46,500 nt of DNA from Marinosulfonomonas sp. (GTDB lineage: Bacteria; Pseudomonadota; Alphaproteobacteria; Rhodobacterales; Rhodobacteraceae), in assembly GCA_019090885.1 (NCBI GenBank), contig JAHRVC010000021.1, positions 1-46,500 of the forward strand, in the 5' to 3' direction. The position numbers and the translations under genes were made by a program. How positions within the stretch are numbered: position 1 is the stretch's first letter; every line of letters starts with the position of its first letter. A model generated the notes under the pieces. The model had not been told where the DNA came from. It ran no database searches and saw nothing but the letters and a program-made list of their open reading frames with translations. Positions 39,733-46,500 of the stretch are shown here, one piece after another.

Positions 39733-41388
39733 ATGCATGGCCGCCGTATCCTTTCCCTGTGGTTTCCCCGCCTTGGGGCAGAGCGGTTGTTGCGCTTGGA
39801 ATCTGGCTTGCTCGGCGGTCCGGTCGCCGTTGTCCGGGATCAAAGCAATATGCAGATCCTGTCCAGCCTGTCAGTTGAAGCAGAAGAGCAGGGCCTGCGT
39901 CCCGGCCAACCCATGCGCGATGCCCTTGCCATGTGTCCCACGCTGATTACCCGTCTTGCCAACCCGCAGGCAGAGGCCGCGTTCCTGACAGTGTTGCGCA
40001 GATGGGCGGGCAAATATTCCCCTTGGGTGTCCGAGGAACCCCCGGCCTCGCTGGCGATCGACCTGACCGGGTGTGCGCATCTTTTTGGCGGCGAACAGGC
40101 CGTGCTGGCAGCGGTTGAGGATGATTGCGCCGCGCTTGGTCTGACCATTCATGCCGGGATTGCCGATACGGTTGGTGCGGCCTGGGCGTTGGCCCGCTAT
40201 GCCGGGCAGCCGATGCAATTGGCACGCACCGGTGACGCTGTTGATCAGGAAGCGCGCGCTACCCGTGTGCGGGCGGTGAAACGGCGCAACTGGGAACGTG
40301 GCGGCCCGCCGCCCCGACTGGCGCCGCCGGGCAACCGGGCCAGCCGGATCGCCCTGCCGGGTCAGACCCGCACGGCGCTTTCTGCTTTGCCAATCGCGGC
40401 CCTGCGCCTGCCTGAAGATGCGGTTATCAGCCTGACCCGGCTTGGCTTGCGACGGGTGGATGATCTGATCGGCACGCCCCGCGCTGCATTGGCGCGCCGG
40501 TTTGGAAAAGATGTGGTGCGGCGGCTGGATCAGGCTTTGGGGGTTGAGCCTGAACCGGTCTCTCCTGCGCGCCCGCCAATGCATTTTGCCGCCCGGTTAA
40601 GCTTTCCGGACCCGATTGGTCTGGAAAGCGACATTCTGGCCGGGATCGACCGGCTGCTACCGGTCCTGACCAAGCGCTTGCAACAAAAGGGCCGAGGTGC
40701 GCGGCGGGTTGTGCTGCAGCTTTTTCGTAGCGACCGGACGATGCAGTGGTTCGATGTCGGCCTTGCCCGCCCATCTGCGACGCCTGACCGTATCCGCCCG
40801 TTGTTGGCGATGAAACTTGGTGATCTGGACGCAGGTTTTGGCATCGACACGCTGCGGATTAAGGCCAGCGTTACCGAGCCTTTGCATGCCCATCAGCACA
40901 AGGGGCATCTGGATGCGGCGGCCGAGGCCTCGAGCCGTCTGAATACAAATACGGTCATCGACGACCTGATTGGCAAGATCGGCGCGCGGATCGGGCTAGA
41001 GCGGGTGACCCGGGTCCATCCTGCCGACAGTTACATCCCGGAAAAGACCAGCCTGACCTTGGCCGCAGCTTGGTCCGAGGCAGTAACCGACTGGCCCAAA
41101 CCACCTGCGCCGCGCCCCTTGATCCTTTGGTCACCGGAACCAGTGAACGCGCATGAGGTTCCGGTCTTGCCGCTTTCGTTTCGCTGGCGAAGGCGCAAAT
41201 TGCTCGTTTTGCAGGCCACTGGCCCGGCCCGTATTTCGCCCGAATGGTGGCTGGATGATCCGGATTGGCGCACAGGCGTGCGGGATTACTGGCAGGTTAC
41301 GACAGATAGCGGGGAACGCCTGTGGCTTTACTTTGCACATGGCGGCACGATGTCGGCTGGCTGGTTTTGTCAGGGTAGTTTTGCGTAA
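39733..41388 (+). CDS. imuB: Y-family DNA polymerase-like protein ImuB
   Basis: RRILSLWFPRLGAERLLR..., GLRPGQPMRDALAMCP, ASLAIDLTGCAHLFGGE, DLIGKIGARIGLERVTRVHPADSYIPE. Confidence 0.92.
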   Translation: MHGRRILSLWFPRLGAERLLRLESGLLGGPVAVVRDQSNMQILSSLSVEAEEQGLRPGQPMRDALAMCPTLITRLANPQAEAAFLTVLRRWAGKYSPWVSEEPPASLAIDLTGCAHLFGGEQAVLAAVEDDCAALGLTIHAGIADTVGAAWALARYAGQPMQLARTGDAVDQEARATRVRAVKRRNWERGGPPPRLAPPGNRASRIALPGQTRTALSALPIAALRLPEDAVISLTRLGLRRVDDLIGTPRAALARRFGKDVVRRLDQALGVEPEPVSPARPPMHFAARLSFPDPIGLESDILAGIDRLLPVLTKRLQQKGRGARRVVLQLFRSDRTMQWFDVGLARPSATPDRIRPLLAMKLGDLDAGFGIDTLRIKASVTEPLHAHQHKGHLDAAAEASSRLNTNTVIDDLIGKIGARIGLERVTRVHPADSYIPEKTSLTLAAAWSEAVTDWPKPPAPRPLILWSPEPVNAHEVPVLPLSFRWRRRKLLVLQATGPARISPEWWLDDPDWRTGVRDYWQVTTDSGERLWLYFAHGGTMSAGWFCQGSFA

Positions 41389-41427
41389 AAATACCCCCAG
41401 TGCAATAATGCCCGAGGGTATAAGAAC

Positions 41428-41476
41428 CCCCGACGTCGCAGACTGGGGTGGGGGCTGAAAAACTGCGACGCCGGGG
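41428..41476. other. long imperfect inverted repeat in the imuB-DUF2794 intergenic region
   Basis: CCCCGACGTCGCAG (41428-41441) versus CTGCGACGCCGGGG (41463-41476): 13/14 complementary. Confidence 0.6.
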
Positions 41477-41612
41477 TATGAGTATTGCTACAACACCTTA
41501 ATTACCTGAAAATCCGGCACAAAAAGGGTCAACCCGTGGCCCGGCGTAGGCGATAGCAAGGCAAAAGTAGGGCACGCTTGATTTTGTCGACTGAAACGCC
41601 CAGTATTTCAAC

Positions 41613-41960
41613 ATGAACGTACAAACACCCACGCCGTTGCCACCTCGGCGCAAAATACCCGAAAAAACCACATTCCATCGCACAGAACTCAATGCCATTT
41701 TAGGCGTTTATGGTCGTATGGTCGCCGCCGGTGAATGGCGCGACTATGGGATGTCCTTTCTGAAAGACGTTGCGATATTCTCAATCTTTCGCCGGACCGC
41801 CGAACATCCAGTCTATCGCGTCGAAAAGCGCCCGAAATTCCGCAATAAGCAGGGAATGTATTCGGTGGTGGCGATGGATGGGCGCATTTTGAAGCGCGGC
41901 CACGACCTGAAAACGGTATTAAGTGTTCTGGAACGAAAACTAATCCGGGCCGTGAACTAA
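41613..41960 (+). CDS. DUF2794-type conserved protein
   Basis: FHRTELNAILGVYGRMVAAGEWRDYGMSFLKDVAIFSIFRRTAEHPVYRVEKRPKFRNKQGMYSVVAMDGRILKRGHDL. Confidence 0.88.
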   Translation: MNVQTPTPLPPRRKIPEKTTFHRTELNAILGVYGRMVAAGEWRDYGMSFLKDVAIFSIFRRTAEHPVYRVEKRPKFRNKQGMYSVVAMDGRILKRGHDLKTVLSVLERKLIRAVN

Positions 41961-41968
41961 GTCGTGAA

Positions 41969-42799
41969 TTAAAGCCGTTTGCGGGACGTAACTTCACCTT
42001 CGCCCTGCGCAATGATCCGTTCGATCGCTTTATCAATCGGCTCGTAGCTTACCGCCATCGAACCGGCATTGGCATGGATGATCGTGTCTGAATCGACAGC
42101 AATTGCCACATGGCCCTTCCAAAAGAATAGATCACCACGATGAACCGGTTCGGAATTATCAAGCGGCTCACCCAAGGATGCCTCTTGTTGGTCACTGTCC
42201 GCCGGGCAGGCGATGTTGCAGGCCATCATGGCGCTTTGAACAAGGCCGGAACAATCTATGCCGCGATGACTGTTACCGCCCCAAAGATAAGGCGTGCCGA
42301 AAAACTGCTGCGCAACGGTTACCGGATCGCGCAGGGGTGCGGTGATCGGGCGGATATGATCGCGCCAGATAAAATACCCGTCATGGGTTTCGCTGTAATC
42401 CCCATGCCCGCTGACGATGCGCAGCCGTGACCCGAAAGAAATATCGTCGATCATTGCACCCTTTAGGCCGGCCTTTGCAAAAAGATGGGCCGACCGCGCG
42501 GATACGAAATGTGTCGCTTCGGCCGCCTCGCTCAGATGCGAATGCGAAACATATCCGACATAGCCGTCGCGGTCCGATTGGACAAAAGCCATCCCGTCGC
42601 GGGTTTCAAAAACAGTAAGCGTTTCGCCAAACAGCATCTGCCGGGCGCGCCCCTGTTGCCCCGGATCAGCGCGCAGATCCGCAATCGGAACGCAGATTTG
42701 CGCGGCTTTGCCATCAACATAAGCTACGGCATCAACCCGACCTTTCAGATGCGCAGCAGCAACACGCCCATTGGCCGGTATCAATCGCGCATCTGTCAT
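41969..42799 (-). CDS. NlpC/P60-family peptidase with SH3-like N-terminal region
   Basis: GTPYLWGGNSHRGIDCSGLVQSAM, GDLFFWKGHVAIAVDSDTIIHANA. Confidence 0.93.
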   Translation of the reverse strand: MTDARLIPANGRVAAAHLKGRVDAVAYVDGKAAQICVPIADLRADPGQQGRARQMLFGETLTVFETRDGMAFVQSDRDGYVGYVSHSHLSEAAEATHFVSARSAHLFAKAGLKGAMIDDISFGSRLRIVSGHGDYSETHDGYFIWRDHIRPITAPLRDPVTVAQQFFGTPYLWGGNSHRGIDCSGLVQSAMMACNIACPADSDQQEASLGEPLDNSEPVHRGDLFFWKGHVAIAVDSDTIIHANAGSMAVSYEPIDKAIERIIAQGEGEVTSRKRL

Positions 42800-44184
42800 A
42801 GCCCAAGCAATTCTGGCAGCGCTTCAAGCAGGGCCCTCGCGCCTTGACCAACACCACCCTTGGGGCGTGCCGGCGCGGACGTGGGCTGCCATCCATACAT
42901 ATCAAAATGCATGTAGCGGGGGGTATCTGTCACGAAACGCCGCAAAAATAATGCTGCCGTGATTGATCCCGCGAAGGCACCCTTTGGCGCGTTATCCAGA
43001 TCGGCGATGCCCGGCTCGATCATCGTTTCATAAGCATCCCAGAACGGCATTTGCCAAACCGGATCGCGCACCCGCTGCGCAGCTGACATCACAGCAGCCG
43101 CGTCGCCTTGTTCAGTCGCATAAAATGGCACCATATCGGGACCAACCGCGATCCGCGCGGCCCCCGTCAGTGTCGCCATCGACAAGATCAAGTCTGGCTT
43201 TTCTTCGTCAGCTAGTGCCAGCGCATCCGCCAAAACTAACCGTCCCTCGGCATCGGTGTTGTTGATCTCTACGGTCAGACCTTTGCGCGAGGTCAATATA
43301 TCACTTGGGCGAAAAGCGCTGCCGTTGATAGCGTTTTCGACTGCCGGTATCAAAACCCGAAGCCGGATCGGCATATTCAAAGACATTATCATCCGCGCCA
43401 GTCCAAGCACCGCCGCGCTGCCGCCCATGTCTTTTTTCATCAACCCCATCGACGCGCCCGGCTTGATGTTCAGACCACCGGTGTCAAAACAAACGCCTTT
43501 ACCAACAAGCGTCAAACTTGGACCCGACGTTCCCCATGTAAGGTCAATCAGGCGCGGTGCGCGATCAGATGCGCGCCCAACCGCATGTATCATAGGCAAG
43601 TTTTCACCAAGCAAATCATCGCCAGTCACAACCCGCACACCAGCCCCGAATTCCGCCGCCAAACCCTGCGCTGCGGTTTCCAATTCTGCGGGCCCCATGT
43701 CGGATGCGGGTGTGTTGATAAGGTCGCGCGTCAAAGCCTCGCCCGCGGCGATAGATTCGAGCCTTTTCACATCAATACCCGTAGGCGGTTTTAACTGCGC
43801 CATGGGAGTGGGCGCTGTCGCATACCGATCAAACCGATAGCCTGCCAGTAACCAGCCAAGCGATGCTTCTTCCAGCTCATCGACGTCAAGCTGATCGGTG
43901 GCCAGATCATAAATTCCATTCGGCAGTTTTGCTCTTGCCGCCGAAATGACAAACCTGTTGCGGTGAGCTGATTTTTCGTCACCAAGGCCAACGGCCGCCA
44001 TTGCCACGCTGCCATCCTGATTGGGTAGTGTCAGCACTTCACATGCAGCGGCTTTGAACCCGGCACTTTCAGCCCAGGCGCGCTGCGCGTCATTCAAACG
44101 TGCCAGCCATGCGTCCAGATATGACTTTTTGACCGGGATCAGCGGTATCCCGGGTTTGTTGCTGGTAGAGAAAGTCAAACTCAT
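42796..44184 (-). CDS. M17 leucyl aminopeptidase family protein
   Basis: LVGKGVCFDTGGLNIKPGASMGLMKKDMGGSAAVLGLA, NTDAEGRLVLADALALA. Confidence 0.96.
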   Translation of the reverse strand: MSLTFSTSNKPGIPLIPVKKSYLDAWLARLNDAQRAWAESAGFKAAACEVLTLPNQDGSVAMAAVGLGDEKSAHRNRFVISAARAKLPNGIYDLATDQLDVDELEEASLGWLLAGYRFDRYATAPTPMAQLKPPTGIDVKRLESIAAGEALTRDLINTPASDMGPAELETAAQGLAAEFGAGVRVVTGDDLLGENLPMIHAVGRASDRAPRLIDLTWGTSGPSLTLVGKGVCFDTGGLNIKPGASMGLMKKDMGGSAAVLGLARMIMSLNMPIRLRVLIPAVENAINGSAFRPSDILTSRKGLTVEINNTDAEGRLVLADALALADEEKPDLILSMATLTGAARIAVGPDMVPFYATEQGDAAAVMSAAQRVRDPVWQMPFWDAYETMIEPGIADLDNAPKGAFAGSITAALFLRRFVTDTPRYMHFDMYGWQPTSAPARPKGGVGQGARALLEALPELLGL

Positions 44185-44243
44185 GTGCCGGTCCTGTTTT
44201 TTGCCTGACCCCAGATTAGTGCCAACGTTAAGACCTGCAAGTG

Positions 44244-44618
44244 CTAGACGGATAAATCCTCAAGTTCCCAGACCTGCATCAGCGACAATTCACCGACCCG
44301 TGTCAGCCGTGCGACAACCGCGGCCAGTGCGGTGGAATCATTTGCTGTCGCCAATTCACACACATGTTGGGCGATAAGCGATAGGCTGGCCAATCCTATA
44401 TGATCCGAAACCTCCGCAACTTTTCCCGCAGATGCCCGCATTTCGTTCATATTGCTGCGCAAAAATGATCGGTGCGCCTTGGCCAACTGAACGGCCAGTT
44501 CTTCCAGCGCCCGCGACATCAGTTTATCAGCCCCAACTGGCCCAAGCCTGATTGCCAATTCTGTCATTCTGTTTCTGTCTATTTCTGCCACTTCGACATA
44601 TGCTGGCCTGAATATCAC
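44244..44618 (-). CDS. conserved hypothetical small helical protein
   Basis: Complete ORF between aminopeptidase and carbonic anhydrase; plausible internal start MTELAIRLGPV at 44567. Confidence 0.65.
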   Translation of the reverse strand: MIFRPAYVEVAEIDRNRMTELAIRLGPVGADKLMSRALEELAVQLAKAHRSFLRSNMNEMRASAGKVAEVSDHIGLASLSLIAQHVCELATANDSTALAAVVARLTRVGELSLMQVWELEDLSV

Positions 44619-44771
44619 GATTGCCTACCCCAATTGTTTACGCCCCACCGGCGCGGACAGTCGCCCAACAGGTTCAAGAAAAGGTTGAGGCGGATAAGAG
44701 AAATCCCTCGAATTGCGGTAAAATGCACCGTAAACAGTCAGACAGCCAGCAATTAGGAACCGACCAGCGAT

Positions 44772-45422
44772 ATGGAAATCACCAAACATCTGCCAGCTTA
44801 TCTGGTCCAGCGTTATCACGGCTGGAAGGCGACGACGTATAGTGAAAATAAAGCCTGGTATCGGCGTCTGGCGGATGATGGCCAGCATCCACGGGCGATG
44901 GTAATTTCGTGCTGCGACAGTCGCGTGCATGTGACGTCAATTTTTGGGGCAGATCAGGGTGAATTCTTTATTCACCGCAACATTGCCAATCTGGTGCCAC
45001 CATATGAGCCTGATGGCGATCATCACGGCACATCGGCTGCGGTTGAATATGCGGTAACGGCATTGAAAGTTCCGCATATTATTGTGTTGGGGCATTCAAA
45101 CTGCGGTGGGGTTCAGGGCTGCCATGATATGTGCTCTGGAAATGCGCCCGACCTGAATGCATCCACAAGTTTCATCGGACGTTGGATGGAAATCCTGCGC
45201 CCCGGCTATGACCGGGTTTCCGGCATCGGTGACACAGAGGCGCAAATCGCTGCACTGGAGAAGCAGGCAGTTTTGATATCTATGGAAAACCTGATGACTT
45301 TCCCATTCGTTCGCGAAGCCGTTGAAAGCGAAAACCTGTCGATACACGGGTTGTGGCACGACATTGGCGAAGGCGGATTGTTGGAATTTAGGTCCGAAAA
45401 GGATGGTTTTGTAGCGATTTGA
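44772..45422 (+). CDS. beta-carbonic anhydrase
   Basis: VISCCDSRVHVTSIFGADQGEFFIHRNIANLVPP, SAAVEYAVTALKVPHIIVLGHSNCGGVQG. Confidence 0.96.
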   Translation: MEITKHLPAYLVQRYHGWKATTYSENKAWYRRLADDGQHPRAMVISCCDSRVHVTSIFGADQGEFFIHRNIANLVPPYEPDGDHHGTSAAVEYAVTALKVPHIIVLGHSNCGGVQGCHDMCSGNAPDLNASTSFIGRWMEILRPGYDRVSGIGDTEAQIAALEKQAVLISMENLMTFPFVREAVESENLSIHGLWHDIGEGGLLEFRSEKDGFVAI

Positions 45423-45447
45423 CGCCACCCGCAATGCAGGTGACGCC
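45421..45447 (-). terminator. asd 3' hairpin (wobble-completed on the minus strand)
   Basis: Minus strand GGCGTCACCTGC-ATT-GCGGGTGGCGTC forms a continuous 12-bp stem with three G-U pairs; no U-tract. Confidence 0.5.
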
Positions 45448-45454
45448 GTTAATG

Positions 45455-46477
45455 CTAGCCTTTTTTCAAAACCTTTTGCCCCAGAACTTCTGCGATTTGC
45501 ACAGCGTTCAGCGCCGCGCCTTTGCGCAAGTTGTCAGATACGCACCACAGGTTCAGCCCGTTTTCAATCGTTGAATCCTGACGAATGCGGCTGATGAATG
45601 TCGCGAAATCCCCGACGCATTCAACCGGCGTGACATAGCCACCATCCTCGCGTTTATCGACGACCAGAATACCCGGTGCCTGACGCAGAATTTCCCGTGC
45701 CTCATCCTCATCCAGAAAATCCTCAAACTCGATATTGACGGCTTCTGAATGGCCGACAAATACCGGCACGCGCACGCAAGTGGCCGTGACCTTGATTGAC
45801 GGATCGACGATCTTCTTGGTCTCGGCGACCATTTTCCATTCTTCTTTGGTGGTGCCGTCTTCCATGAATACATCGCATTGCGGGATCACGTTAAAGGCAA
45901 CCTGCTTGGGGTAAATTGAAGGTTCAACCTCTTGTCCGGGCACATACATGCCCTTGGTCTGGTTCCAAAGTTCATCAATTGCGGCCTTACCTGTCCCTGA
46001 AACGGCCTGATAAGTGGACACGACAACACGCTTAATGCGCGCCCGGTCGTGCAGCGGCTTAAGTGCTACAACCATCTGGGCGGTTGAACAATTCGGGTTG
46101 GCGATGATGTTTTTCTTGGAATACCCGAAAATCGCATCTGCGTTCACTTCTGGCACAATCAGCGGAACATCAGGATCATAGCGATAAAGCGATGAGTTAT
46201 CGATCACCACGCAGCCAGATTTGGCCGCGCCCGGTGCGTATTTTTTCGTGGCTTCAGAGCCGACGGCGAAGAACGCAATATCCCAGCCGGAAAAATCAAA
46301 GACGTCCAGATCTTTCGTCTTATACGTCGTGTCGCCAAAGCTAACCTCAGTCCCAAGCGATTTACGCGATGCAAGCACCGCCAATTCATCAATTGGAAAC
46401 TGGCGCTCGGCCAGAATATTCAGCATTTCGCGGCCCACATTTCCGGTGCCGCCAACAACTACGACGCGATAGCCCAT
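45455..46477 (-). CDS. asd: aspartate-semialdehyde dehydrogenase
   Basis: MGYRVVVVGGTGNVGREMLNILAER, VVIDNSSLYRYDPDVPLIVPEVNADAI, IIANPNCSTAQMVVALKPLHD, STYQAVSGTGK. Confidence 0.97.
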   Translation of the reverse strand: MGYRVVVVGGTGNVGREMLNILAERQFPIDELAVLASRKSLGTEVSFGDTTYKTKDLDVFDFSGWDIAFFAVGSEATKKYAPGAAKSGCVVIDNSSLYRYDPDVPLIVPEVNADAIFGYSKKNIIANPNCSTAQMVVALKPLHDRARIKRVVVSTYQAVSGTGKAAIDELWNQTKGMYVPGQEVEPSIYPKQVAFNVIPQCDVFMEDGTTKEEWKMVAETKKIVDPSIKVTATCVRVPVFVGHSEAVNIEFEDFLDEDEAREILRQAPGILVVDKREDGGYVTPVECVGDFATFISRIRQDSTIENGLNLWCVSDNLRKGAALNAVQIAEVLGQKVLKKG

Positions 46478-46500
46478 CAGGGTCTCCTTAAGTCTGGTAA

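Noticed and set aside
39871-40584. 237-aa minus-strand ORF opposite imuB
   Set aside because: Antisense shadow; high R/P/G content from codon mirroring

Overview
The window looks like an alphaproteobacterial (probably Rhodobacteraceae/roseobacter-type) chromosome segment. About 21 kb of flagellar genes (motA through flgD, ~1-21180) directly abut an origin-proximal housekeeping block: ubiB-ubiE/mutM, an enoyl-CoA hydratase, rpsT, a rhodanese, dnaA-dnaN-recF, a LysE-type exporter and gyrB. A mixed metabolic, stress and repair block follows: trhO, an ornithine cyclodeaminase-like gene, a DUF188 gene, mbfA, a NYN/LOTUS gene, glutathione-dependent formaldehyde dehydrogenase, imuB, DUF2794, an NlpC/P60 hydrolase, a leucyl aminopeptidase-like gene, carbonic anhydrase and asd. 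I saw no rRNA, tRNA, CRISPR array or transposase. Most coding content is familiar, so the main second-look items are regulatory or cryptic: (i) recurrent TTAA-N7-TTAA-like (CtrA-type) sites in four flagellar intergenic regions, one of them perfect; (ii) a perfect 17-bp TTTAGAA-CAG-TTCTAAA palindrome (ICE/Irr-box-like) next to the mbfA ribosome-binding site; (iii) a GAAC-N7-GAAC LexA-type box plus two extra palindromes between formaldehyde dehydrogenase and an imuB that has no adjacent imuA or dnaE2; (iv) a C8 tract inside the 17-bp spacer of a good sigma70-like gyrB promoter; (v) hairpins whose pairing is completed by G-U wobbles on one strand only (flagellin-flaF and the asd 3' end); (vi) an 881-aa-ORF secreted protein between motA and a lytic transglycosylase, and a cryptic FliJ-like ORF. 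I found no clearly new multi-gene system. All family calls were made by eye from the translations; no database search was run.
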